Source: AV40 sp035568175 (lineage in GTDB: Bacteria > Verrucomicrobiota > Verrucomicrobiia > Chthoniobacterales > UBA10450). Taken from it: 64,000 nt of DNA. Every line of letters begins with the position of its first letter. The stretch's first letter is position 1. Below the pieces are notes generated by a model that saw only the letters and a program-made list of their open reading frames with translations, searched no databases and was not told the origin of the DNA. Positions 31,453-40,139 of the stretch are shown in pieces. Made by a program: the position numbers and the translations under genes. The stretch spans positions 71,607 to 135,606 of the forward strand of contig DATMON010000011.1 of assembly GCA_035568175.1 (NCBI GenBank), read 5' to 3'.

Positions 31453-34400
31453 TTAAGGGGGAGGAAGCGTGTTCCCAGAATTGTTGCGAACGATCGTCGT
31501 GTCGCCCACGTTTACCGCTCCATCGGTATTCACGTCGTTTAGAAAGTTTGTGTTATCCAAGGTCACCCCGGCGTTGTTACGTACCTGAACTGTATCGCCG
31601 ACGTTCACCGGGGGATTTTGGTTAACGTCGCCAATGAGGAAGCCGATCTCCGTACTAACCGACGCGAGCGTACCCGTGCCCGGGCCGGAAACGTTGTTCG
31701 CCGTCACGGTAACGTTTTGCTGATCGCTCACTCCGGTGAGCGCGACGATCATGCTATTGCCGCTGAAGGACGTGGTCGCACTACCCACGCTTCCGGTAGT
31801 AGTCGCCGTCCCGCTGCTAACGGGCTCGTTGAAGTTGAACACAATCGTGTAACTGCCAGGGGAATTTAAGTTGGTGCGCGGTTCGACAACCCGACTACTG
31901 GTGGACAATGTCAGATCGAATGTGCCGGACCCGCCATGGGTCATGCGCGAGACCACTGAAAGAAGGCCCGGCGGGCAAAGCGATGGTAAATATTTTTGGT
32001 TATCATTGGTGCCGTTGAAGGTGGCGTCGTTGCGCCCACCGAGTGAGAACAGTTTAGTTCCCCCGACGGCGGCGCCTGCGCCGCGGCCACGCGGTTGCAC
32101 CATCGAGCTGGCGTTAAGAGTCCAGGTATTGGTGCTGAAGTTGTAAGTGTAGGTGTTACTGGACGGATTGCCGTTGACATAGCCGCCGGCTAGCACCCAG
32201 AAGCCGTTTACTATTCCATTCGAGGCGCTCCAGACGGTCGCCGGCATAGTGCCAACGGTTGCCCAGGTGTTAGCGGTAATATTGTACCGATATACCGTGT
32301 TCTGGTCGCCACTCGCTGTAGTGCCGCCGGAAACATAGATATAATTCACACCGCCAACAGTAGCTCCAACTACCTGTGGCCAGGATAGGCCAACCGGCAT
32401 GGCTGTGCCCGCCGCCCAAGTGACAGTGGGAGGACTGCCGCTAAGCGTGCCGATTTGCAGACTGGTTTGCGCCGTTGTGCCGGCGGAGTTCCAGCCACCC
32501 ATGAGATAGATTTTTCCGTTAAAGAAGGCTGCGCCCGCGGCCCACCGGCCCGTGGTGAACGCTGTCAACGAAGTGTAAGTATTTGCTACGGTATCGTACC
32601 GTCGAGTTGTTGTCTGGGCGGTACCCGTGGTTCCACCCATCGTGTAGCACCATTGTGTCACGTCGCACACCGTTACGGGCGATTCAACTGAAGCAGGGAA
32701 AACGGTAAGCGTCGTCCACGTGTTGGCCACGGAGTCGTACTTGCGCGCGGTATTGACAATCGCGCCGTTACTGACGCCACTAAACATGTAGATGGAATTG
32801 CCAAGGGCAGCTGCTCCCTGATCCATGATGTTGGCGGGCACGGCCAACTGCGGCGAATTGTCCGTCCAGGCATTAGGTGTGCAATTTGTGCAGTCGAGAA
32901 CGATCGTGGCCGTAGCGGACCCAGAGCCGCCGTTGCTGCTCGATATCATGGCGGTATTTGAAAGAGTGCTACCGCAGGTGGCGGGTGACGTGCTGCTGAT
33001 TACGTGAGCTTTAAGGCTCGTGCCGGCAGGCATGGTGGTCGGGGCGAAAACAAGGCTTTGATTAGGCGGAGATCCGCTGATCGACCAGCCGGGATCGGTG
33101 TTGGCGCCATCGAGTGACCAATTAATACCGCCACCAGAAGGAAGATTGTCAGTAAAGGAGAGGCCGTTTGCAGTAGCGGTGCCGCTGCTATTCACAGTAA
33201 CCTTGAACCCGGCGGTCGTGCCGGGGTTTATGCTCGCTGCATCGGCCGTCTTATAGACCGAGACTGCGGCCACCGGCTGTGCTGTTGCCGGGACGCACTG
33301 CGTGAAAGCAAAGTTACCGATGCGGTTGCGCCAGTTGAACTGGGAAGCTCCGGTTGGATAGTATTCGTTTGTGTACCAAAACGTGCAGTCATCTTCGGGG
33401 TCGACACTCATTGCGCTGTAGTCGCCCCAGCGGTTACCGGTACTGCTTTGGCTACCCACGCCGGCAAAGAGAACAGCTTCGCCTTGGGCAAGAGTGTTAA
33501 CCGGGTCAGTCGACAGGCGGCCCGCATACCGAATTCCCGGGACGATGGTGGACGACGAGACACTGTATCCAACGGCTATATCACCCGCGTTATCCATCGC
33601 GGCGCTGCCCAGCCAGCGCCAGGTTGTATCCGGTTGATAAGTGTTTTCCTGAAATACTGTCACAGGGCCACTGGTTGGATTGCGCAGCTCAATCCAGCGC
33701 ACGCCTGAAGTACCACTTCCGGTTCCGGCAGCGCCGCAGGCGCCAGTCGCACAGACAGAATATGTCGTTACCACCGACTCGTGATCACCGAAATTACGAT
33801 AGGCGGCGCGATGTATCAGCCGATCGCCAATTCCATCAAGGCCGCTGACTGAAGTAGTTTCGCCCGATTGCGGTACGCAAGCACGCGTGTTGGTGCCGGT
33901 GCTACAGAGTTGAGTGAACGCCGCCGCCGCGGGAGTGGCAAACGTGGTCCAGGTCGAGTTAGCCGGCGTGCCGAAATCGACGTGGAAGTGATAGATGATG
34001 TAATTACCCGCCGCCGGAAAACCGACAAAGGTCTCTGGCGCGCCACTCGCCGGCAGCGTCGGCCCATCTATATCCAAGGGCAGTATCGGACCAATGGTTC
34101 CTCCCAGAGGTCCCACGGGACTGACAAAGGTCGCGGGGTTACCGAGAAGCATGTTGGTCCGATCGAGCGCGAACGGTTGCGGGCCAAGGAAGGTTGTTCC
34201 CGCTGCATTGAACACGTTCATGCTCATGTAGTAGGCGTCGGGCCAGATTCCTATTTTGGGATAATCGAAGTAGTTGGTGCCAAGATGGAATCCGTAGCGG
34301 TAATAACTACCGGTCGCGTCCGCTGAGGTTGAGACCGCGACGCACTCGTCCGTTGGGTTGGAGGAACCCGCGAATTGGCTGATCATCCAGCGATTGGCAA

Positions 34401-35046
34401 AGTGGTCGTAGAGTATAATTCCGTCGCCATGGCCATTGAATTCGCACACGCCGCCAAAGCCAGTCCAGAGCGAGGAAATAGCAATAGGACCCAACTCCGA
34501 TGCACCGGTGCTCTTATTAAATACTTGGATGCCCTCGTTAACTTCCTCCACGTACTGATTCAGACCCACCGCGCCGTCGGGGTCGGGTGGCGCGCAGTTA
34601 CAAACTACTCCGGGAAAAGGGATGCCATCAAAATTCAGAGTGGTGGCCGGTATATTGGGAGACTGCAGGCCTTTTAGTGCTTGCGACGCGTCTTGGAGCG
34701 CGCCGTCCGGAGCGTCTTTATGTTTGATACCTGTCTTTGGGTTCTCTTTCAGCTCACAGTTGCTTAGGCTAAGTTTAATTGGGGCTGAATTAATCGCCAT
34801 TTCGCGCAGCGGTGGTGACATGTCGTTCTTGTAAGATGGCACAGAGACGACACCATTCTTGGCGGCCGGTCCCGACACGGCAGCGTACGGAGCCGGAAAT
34901 CCGCCCGTTTGGGAGACAGGTTGCGGGGCTCCCGACTGCGGCGTGAGACTCGAGGCCAGCAAGATCGCGGAAGTGCATATCAGTACGATCGCAGCGATGA
35001 TTTGGAGCGCAGAAGCGGATTTGGAGGCTGCTGTTTTCTTTTTCAT
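31453..35046 (-). CDS. large secreted DUF11/Kelch protein with dockerin-like module, cassette 4
   Basis: 1197 aa, the largest protein here and a near-duplicate in architecture of 23552-27085. It has a KKK leader and membrane segment, then the shared domain (VCNCAPPDPDGAVGLNQYVE, GIQVFNKSTGASELG, GNRWGDYSAMSVDPEDDCTF). DUF11-like (ADAASINPGTTAGFKVTVNS), Kelch-type blades (RWAAGAAFFNGKIYLMGGWN; TVYRYNITANTWATVGTMPA) and the beta-sandwich follow. The dockerin-like end has a degenerate first loop, DVNQNPPVNVGD, where Asp5 and Gly6 are Asn and Pro. The second loop, DVNTDGAVNVGD, is intact. If calcium binding needs both loops, partner binding may be weakened. Secretion and extracellular binding are inferred; no enzyme motif was found. 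Confidence 0.8.
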   Translation of the reverse strand: MKKKTAASKSASALQIIAAIVLICTSAILLASSLTPQSGAPQPVSQTGGFPAPYAAVSGPAAKNGVVSVPSYKNDMSPPLREMAINSAPIKLSLSNCELKENPKTGIKHKDAPDGALQDASQALKGLQSPNIPATTLNFDGIPFPGVVCNCAPPDPDGAVGLNQYVEEVNEGIQVFNKSTGASELGPIAISSLWTGFGGVCEFNGHGDGIILYDHFANRWMISQFAGSSNPTDECVAVSTSADATGSYYRYGFHLGTNYFDYPKIGIWPDAYYMSMNVFNAAGTTFLGPQPFALDRTNMLLGNPATFVSPVGPLGGTIGPILPLDIDGPTLPASGAPETFVGFPAAGNYIIYHFHVDFGTPANSTWTTFATPAAAAFTQLCSTGTNTRACVPQSGETTSVSGLDGIGDRLIHRAAYRNFGDHESVVTTYSVCATGACGAAGTGSGTSGVRWIELRNPTSGPVTVFQENTYQPDTTWRWLGSAAMDNAGDIAVGYSVSSSTIVPGIRYAGRLSTDPVNTLAQGEAVLFAGVGSQSSTGNRWGDYSAMSVDPEDDCTFWYTNEYYPTGASQFNWRNRIGNFAFTQCVPATAQPVAAVSVYKTADAASINPGTTAGFKVTVNSSGTATANGLSFTDNLPSGGGINWSLDGANTDPGWSISGSPPNQSLVFAPTTMPAGTSLKAHVISSTSPATCGSTLSNTAMISSSNGGSGSATATIVLDCTNCTPNAWTDNSPQLAVPANIMDQGAAALGNSIYMFSGVSNGAIVNTARKYDSVANTWTTLTVFPASVESPVTVCDVTQWCYTMGGTTGTAQTTTRRYDTVANTYTSLTAFTTGRWAAGAAFFNGKIYLMGGWNSAGTTAQTSLQIGTLSGSPPTVTWAAGTAMPVGLSWPQVVGATVGGVNYIYVSGGTTASGDQNTVYRYNITANTWATVGTMPATVWSASNGIVNGFWVLAGGYVNGNPSSNTYTYNFSTNTWTLNASSMVQPRGRGAGAAVGGTKLFSLGGRNDATFNGTNDNQKYLPSLCPPGLLSVVSRMTHGGSGTFDLTLSTSSRVVEPRTNLNSPGSYTIVFNFNEPVSSGTATTTGSVGSATTSFSGNSMIVALTGVSDQQNVTVTANNVSGPGTGTLASVSTEIGFLIGDVNQNPPVNVGDTVQVRNNAGVTLDNTNFLNDVNTDGAVNVGDTTIVRNNSGNTLPPP

Positions 35047-35101
35047 TTGGACCTTTGTTTAAGAGAACCACGGCGCCTGATCCAAGAGCGCCCGAGCCGC
35101 A

Positions 35102-35182
35102 GTGATATGGTTTTTCGCCCTTTCAGGTCAAGTCAAAGGCATCCGGCCGCGTCAGACAAAACGTGTAGCGAAAAACACCACA
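35102..35182 (-). promoter_or_regulatory. cassette 4 promoter and conserved upstream element
   Basis: Minus strand TTGACC (35131-35126), 18-base spacer, TATCAC (35107-35102), 56 bases before the ATG at 35046. The upstream element at 35151-35182 is GTGGTGTTTTTCGCTACACG then TTTTGTCTGAC. This is the intact version of the site that is split by the mobile element ahead of cassette 3. Confidence 0.6.
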
Positions 35183-35199
35183 GGAGTTAGCGGATAATC

Positions 35200-35590
35200 C
35201 CTATCCGCAAACCGCGGATGAGGTGGATGAAAGAAATCTGGAAAACTGCGGATTACGCAGATTTACACGGAGAAGAACAATCTGGAAGCCATGAATGCAG
35301 GAAAAGATTTCTGCTGACCTCGTGGTTTCCTGGTTTCCAGATCAGAATCGTTTTCTCTGATCCATGCTATCCGTGTAATCCGTGGTCAATTCTGTTTCGG
35401 TTTTACGTGAGTCAATTTGCTCATCTGTCTAAGTCCGCGTAATCCGCCGTTAAGTCCTGTTCCAGTTCTTCATCAATTATCTTTACCATCCGCGTCATCC
35501 GCGAAATCCGCGGTTGGATTCTTCGTGAATTAACACTGTCTTCATCCCTCTAAATCTGCGTAATCGGTGGTCAAGTTCTCAGCCGTCGGA
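35200..35590. repeat. ATCCGTGTAATCCGTGGT-type repeat island with nested inverted copies
   Basis: The gap between cassettes 4 and 5 is filled by degenerate copies of a roughly 9-12 base unit. It is read as CTGCGGATTACGCAGATTTA at the left and as the complementary CCGTGTAATCCGTGGTCAA, GTCCGCGTAATCCGCCGTTA and GCGTCATCCGCGAAATCCGC to the right. Between them an inner inverted pair (TCTGGAAGCCATGAATGC versus TTTCCTGGTTTCCAGA) is nested. No gene is supportable here. The same repeat type recurs at 50050-50083, 50732-50878 and 52085-52168. Confidence 0.7.
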
Positions 35591-35745
35591 CGACGCGTTT
35601 CCACTGCAACCGAGCGTTGCCGCAATTCAATCAGCATTGCACGAACGTGCAATCTTTGCGTTATCAGTGTTATCCGCGGTTACGGTCGCGGTACCGATTC
35701 GTTAGGCCGCGAAATAAGTCCCGGCTTTTTTGTTCACAATTTACG

Positions 35746-38700
35746 TTAAGGAACAAAGTGCCCAGAATTGTTCCGAACGATCGTCGTGTCCCCAACGTTA
35801 ACCGCCCCATCCGTATTGACGTCGTACTGGAAGTTGGTGTTATCCAGAGTCACGCCGGCGTGACCGCGCACCGCGGCCGTATCGCCCACGTTGATTGTTC
35901 CATCTTGGGTTACGTCGCCGATCAGGAAACCAATCTGCACGGCCGTCGAAGGCACGGCCACCGTGCCGGGCCCCGCTACGCCGCTAATTGTCACGGTGCC
36001 CGTTTGCTGGTCTGTAACGCCGGTGAGGCCAACGATCATACTATTACCGCTAAGGGTCACGCCGCTAACGCTGCCTCCACCGGATCCAGTGAACATCGCC
36101 GACCCGGTGGTGACCGGCTGGTCAAAATTAAATACGATGGTGTAGTTGTTGCTGAAGTTGGTGCGCGGCTCAACTACCGGGCGCGGCGTCCCGCTCGGGC
36201 TGGGGCTTGGATTTGGATTTGGATACACCGTTAGGTCGAATGTTCCAGCGCCGGCTCCATGAGTGAAGCGCGACGCTGCGGACAGAAGGTTTGGCGGGCA
36301 CAACCCGGGTCCGGAAGTGAAGTCGAAAAATCCCGACAGAGTGGCATCGAATTCGGCGCAGGTGGTTCCACCGGTTGCGGTCTCAACTACCACAACCAAG
36401 TTCTGTCCAGCAGGAACGCTCACAGTATAAGCAGCGTTCGATACGGTTGTTCCGAGACCGGAGATTCCGCTATCGCCGAGATAATTCTTGCAAAGGTTCC
36501 CCGCTGCGTCGCCTTGTGCTACGGGCGGCGTATAAGTATTTAGGTATGCCGCGCTGATGATGTCGCCGGCAGTTCCGCCGCTGCCGCAGGCCGCATGCGT
36601 GTTTATGGTTATACATGCAGGCGCACCACCGGAGTTAGTAAAGGTAAACGTCTTGTAGTTCCTGGTGCCGGCGGTATTGATCGCCCCCGGACAAGCCTTC
36701 CCGCTGCATGTACTCCCATTACCCGTGCGACCGAGGCGATCGGGTTGCGAAAGATCGCCACTAGCGATTGAGTTGGCGGGAATGGTCTGGTTCGGACCAC
36801 CACTGCACGTTGGGACGCTATACGTGATGGTCTTGCTTCCGCTGGCGTAGGTAAGATTCAGATTTAGCACGATGTTCGTGCCGCAAACGAAGCTGTTTGA
36901 AGTCTGGAATTTAAACGGCATCGAGTTAAGGCCGCTGGCGTCAATGACCATGTTCGGATAAGTGGCATTTCCCTGAGTCACAGTCACTCCGGCCGTAGAC
37001 GTCGTCACCGTCGCAGAGATCCCGGTTTCGCTGGCACAGCCATTATTTTTCACTCCGAGGTTAACGTTGATGCATTCGTTTTTATTGACGACACCGTTTC
37101 CGTTTCCGCCCGAGTTTGTATCATCGATGGTAAACCCGTTTGCTTGCAGGTTAGACGTTCCATTCATGCAGAAGTTCTGCATGGAAGTGGCGCCGCTTGT
37201 TAGGGTAACTGGCGCTGAAGTAGGCGTGGAGCTGGTACAATTGCGATTCGGGTCAGTCGCTGTCGCAGTGTAGCTCCCCGCGGGAACTAGAATAGAGTAG
37301 TTACCGTTTGAATCAGTGGCAGCGGCAAAACCGTTGTTTAAAGCAACATTAACTCCGGAGATCGGCGCGCCGGTCGCGCAAGATGTAACTGTGCCACTAA
37401 GTGTGCCCCACGCGGGAGCGGGCGTGCAGCTGCCGCCGAAAGAATAGGAAGCGATGCGCGCAGCCCAGTTGAAGTTGCCGTTGGTTGGAATGTATTCGTT
37501 CGTGTACCAAAACGTGCATTGGTCGACCGGGTCGAGCGTCATCGCGCTGTAGTCACCCCAGCGGTTGCCGCCGGAGGTTTGCACGCCCGTTCCCGCGAAC
37601 ACGGTTGCTTCCGCGCCCATCGTGTTAATGGTATCGGTCGAAAGCCGACCGGTGATAAAGATACCGGGCTTTATTGCCGTACTCGATTTGCTGTAACCGA
37701 GAGCGATGTTGTGGCTGTTGTCCATCGCGATCGAACCCATCCAGCGATAGGACGTGTCCGGATCCCACGATGCGGCCTGAAACACAGTCACCGCGGTGTT
37801 TGAAGCCCCGGCGTTACGGAACTCGTACCATTGAATGTCGTCACGGGTGGTGGCCCCTTTATGCGTTGCATTTGCGACGAGGGATTCCTGCACCGGAGAA
37901 CCGCCGAAGTTGCGATAAGCCAACCGATACATCAAGTGGCCGCTGAGATTATCCAGATAATCGGCCGTCGTAGCCGGCGCAGGCTCGGGAACACAGGCGC
38001 GGCTACCGGCACCACCCGTACAGGGCGCGTTGCCGCCGTTTGGAATAGTAACTGATGTTGTTGCTGACAGCGTCAGCGAAGGCGTTACTCCCCAGTTCAC
38101 AGTTGCTCGCGTGGAATCGACTGCTGTAAGAAGATTCGGATCGGGGCCAATAATAAACTCGGCTTCCCCCGATGGCGGCGGCGTTAAACTATCCAGGTCG
38201 GCCGGGAGAAATCCGAATTGGGTTCCGCCTCCCGGACCCGCCGGAAGATTGGCGCTTACAGAACGCGCCGGCAAACCTTGGATCATTTGTGGCCGCTCGA
38301 ATGCATAGACTCGTCCTGCGAGAAAACTCGTGCCCGCCGCATTGAACACGTGCGCGCTCATATAATATGCGTCCGGCCACACCCCGATTTTCGGATAGTC
38401 GACGAAGTTCGTTCCATCCGTAAGAAAATCGTAAAGGTAATATGCGCCGGTAGCGTCTTGCGTTTGTGAAACGGCGACGCATTGGTGCGAAGCACTTCCA
38501 GCAGGGCCGCTCACGACAAACTGTGAAAGGATCCAGCGCCCGGACATAATGTCGTAAGCAACAACCGGGTCTCCGTCGTTATGGGTCGCGCACACTCCGC
38601 CGAGTGACTGGAAAAGCGTATTTCCGGCCGCTGGACCGTAAAGCAAAGTGCCGGTCTTGCTAAAGACAGCGAAACTTGTGTTGTTCCATTGCACGTATTG

Positions 38701-39204
38701 AGTCGCGCCGACGCGGCCGTTTGTATCGGGCGGGTTGCTCGAGGGAACGAATCCGGGAATTCCGACGCCTACGCCTTCAAAACTCACGCCGGTGGCCGTT
38801 GGTGCAGAGATCGCAGCTCCAAATTTGGATTGATGAGCTGTGTCCTTTTCAGGAGAATCAGGTGGAAGGGGTGGCTTGATTGGCTCTGGCGCCTCGCGAT
38901 GAGGAGCCAGGTCCGGCGGGATCATGGGGAGTTCTCTCAACGGCCGAGTATGCACCGGCTCAACGCCTCGCGCGTCGTTATGAGGTGTAGCGTCGATGGT
39001 ATTTGGTTGAATCGGAGCCCGTGCAGGATCGCCGACGACTTTGCTAAGCGCCGCACTGGCGCCGGTTCCGCGTTGGGTGTGCGTCCTTGAAATCAAACCA
39101 GAAGCGAGGAGCGCTAGAAATACCGCGCCAAGTACAAGGACGAAACCAATTACCGTGCGCAGATTAAAGAACGCGGATTTTGGGGCTGATTTTTTCTTTT
39201 TCAT
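35746..39204 (-). CDS. large secreted protein with carboxypeptidase-regulatory and dockerin-like modules, cassette 5
   Basis: 1152 aa. A KKKK leader and membrane segment precede the shared Trp/Gly-rich domain (about 125-590; PGFVPSSNPPDTNGRVGATQ, GGNRWGDYSAMTLDPVDQCT). A CarboxypepD_reg-like domain (about 598-680; GTLSGTVTSCATGAPISGVN, DSNGNYSILVPAGSYTATAT) is followed by Ig-like and pre-peptidase-type domains (about 690-1000), replacing the Kelch part of cassettes 2 and 4. The end is the common beta-sandwich plus loops DVTQDGTINVGD and DVNTDGAVNVGD. Unlike the other cassettes, no PEP-CTERM gene follows it; a repeat island does. The orphan partner at 41292 may serve it. No catalytic motif recognised. 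Confidence 0.8.
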   Translation of the reverse strand: MKKKKSAPKSAFFNLRTVIGFVLVLGAVFLALLASGLISRTHTQRGTGASAALSKVVGDPARAPIQPNTIDATPHNDARGVEPVHTRPLRELPMIPPDLAPHREAPEPIKPPLPPDSPEKDTAHQSKFGAAISAPTATGVSFEGVGVGIPGFVPSSNPPDTNGRVGATQYVQWNNTSFAVFSKTGTLLYGPAAGNTLFQSLGGVCATHNDGDPVVAYDIMSGRWILSQFVVSGPAGSASHQCVAVSQTQDATGAYYLYDFLTDGTNFVDYPKIGVWPDAYYMSAHVFNAAGTSFLAGRVYAFERPQMIQGLPARSVSANLPAGPGGGTQFGFLPADLDSLTPPPSGEAEFIIGPDPNLLTAVDSTRATVNWGVTPSLTLSATTSVTIPNGGNAPCTGGAGSRACVPEPAPATTADYLDNLSGHLMYRLAYRNFGGSPVQESLVANATHKGATTRDDIQWYEFRNAGASNTAVTVFQAASWDPDTSYRWMGSIAMDNSHNIALGYSKSSTAIKPGIFITGRLSTDTINTMGAEATVFAGTGVQTSGGNRWGDYSAMTLDPVDQCTFWYTNEYIPTNGNFNWAARIASYSFGGSCTPAPAWGTLSGTVTSCATGAPISGVNVALNNGFAAATDSNGNYSILVPAGSYTATATDPNRNCTSSTPTSAPVTLTSGATSMQNFCMNGTSNLQANGFTIDDTNSGGNGNGVVNKNECINVNLGVKNNGCASETGISATVTTSTAGVTVTQGNATYPNMVIDASGLNSMPFKFQTSNSFVCGTNIVLNLNLTYASGSKTITYSVPTCSGGPNQTIPANSIASGDLSQPDRLGRTGNGSTCSGKACPGAINTAGTRNYKTFTFTNSGGAPACITINTHAACGSGGTAGDIISAAYLNTYTPPVAQGDAAGNLCKNYLGDSGISGLGTTVSNAAYTVSVPAGQNLVVVVETATGGTTCAEFDATLSGFFDFTSGPGLCPPNLLSAASRFTHGAGAGTFDLTVYPNPNPSPSPSGTPRPVVEPRTNFSNNYTIVFNFDQPVTTGSAMFTGSGGGSVSGVTLSGNSMIVGLTGVTDQQTGTVTISGVAGPGTVAVPSTAVQIGFLIGDVTQDGTINVGDTAAVRGHAGVTLDNTNFQYDVNTDGAVNVGDTTIVRNNSGHFVP

Positions 39205-39307
39205 TGGAGGTTCTTGAGATGAACAAGGCGGCGCCTAACCAAGAGTCAAAAGCAAAGGTGGTAAAAGCGGTCGTCGACTCGGTAATCATCTGAGTCTCTA
39301 CGTAATT

Positions 39308-39362
39308 GGTCAAGCCAAAGACTGGTGTTACGGGCAGACAAGACTGGTGGCGAAAACCACGA
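39308..39362 (-). promoter_or_regulatory. cassette 5 promoter region and conserved upstream element
   Basis: Minus strand TTGACC (39313-39308) with a looser -10 (GATGAT about 17 bases on). Upstream at 39333-39362 is GTCGTGGTTTTCGCCACCAG then TCTTGTCTGCCC, the most diverged copy of the element shared by the five dockerin genes. The leader carries GGCGGCGCC like the others. Confidence 0.5.
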
Positions 39363-39476
39363 CGTGAACTACAGAGAAAACCTCATCCCCAGCTCTTCCT
39401 TAAAACCATCTAGGTTTTGTTCGATCGGAATTTTTGGCGTGGGCCGCTCTTGCGCCGAAGAAAGGCGCCGATTGAG

Positions 39477-40139
39477 CTACTCGTGTTGTTGCACCCATCG
39501 GCTCGCTTCCGAACGGAGCCGGGCAACATTGCTGAGCTTCAATTTTTCTTTGATTCGCGCCTTGTAGGTGTCCACCGTAGTCAGGCCGAGATGGAGCTGT
39601 TCTGCTATTTCGCGAGTCGTTAGGCCTTGCCCGATCAATTCAAATACCTCGAGCTCTCGATCAGCCAAGCGGTCGATCGGGTCGCTCGAACTATTGCGGC
39701 CGAGCATTAGTTTAGTCATGACTTCAGACGTGAATCGGGAACTGAGATAGACGTCGCCTTTCAATACCTGCCGGATCGCGGTCATGACTTTGTCCGAGAC
39801 TTCGTGCTTGGTGATGTAACCTCTGGCGCCGGCGCGGAGCGCGCGTTCCGCGTAAAGAGACTCATCATGCATCGATAACACCAGCATTGGCACGTTGACG
39901 TGGTGCGCGCGCAGGTCCTTCAACAGTTCCAGTCCGTTCGAGCCTTTCAAAGTAATATCGACAATGGCAACGCTGGGCTTGATCCGTTTGATCAGCGCAA
40001 ATCCGTCCCGGATGTTGTCCGCTTCGCCCGAAACTGTCAGGTCGTCCGCTTTATTAATCATCTGCGCGAGGTGCTCCCGAAACATCGGGTGGTCTTCGAC
40101 AATGACGACGCCGGCCTTTTTAACAGTTCGCGACTTCAT
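39477..40139 (-). CDS. NarL/FixJ-type response regulator
   Basis: DNA-binding transcription regulator of a two-component pair, 220 aa. The receiver domain (about 10-125) has the acidic pair Glu15/Asp16, phospho-acceptor Asp61 in AIVDITLKGSNG, and the conserved Lys in GARGYITKHE. The C-terminal LuxR-type helix-turn-helix (about 150-215) reads LADRELEVFELIGQGLTTRE then IAEQLHLGLTTVDTYKARIK. Its start overlaps the last 20 bases of the histidine kinase gene, so the two are one operon. It lies beside the promoter of the cassette 5 gene on the same strand, and the shared upstream element of the cassettes could be its target; that link is only positional. Confidence 0.93.
   Translation of the reverse strand: MKSRTVKKAGVVIVEDHPMFREHLAQMINKADDLTVSGEADNIRDGFALIKRIKPSVAIVDITLKGSNGLELLKDLRAHHVNVPMLVLSMHDESLYAERALRAGARGYITKHEVSDKVMTAIRQVLKGDVYLSSRFTSEVMTKLMLGRNSSSDPIDRLADRELEVFELIGQGLTTREIAEQLHLGLTTVDTYKARIKEKLKLSNVARLRSEASRWVQQHE

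Noticed and set aside
35200..35590. CRISPR array considered for the ATCCGTGTAATCC repeats
   Set aside because: Units are short, degenerate, in both orientations and without constant-length spacers; no cas genes nearby.
17362..39204. Sialidase or glycoside hydrolase role for the large dockerin proteins
   Set aside because: No Asp-box, catalytic acid pair or other hydrolase signature could be recognised; left as unknown beta-rich binding proteins.
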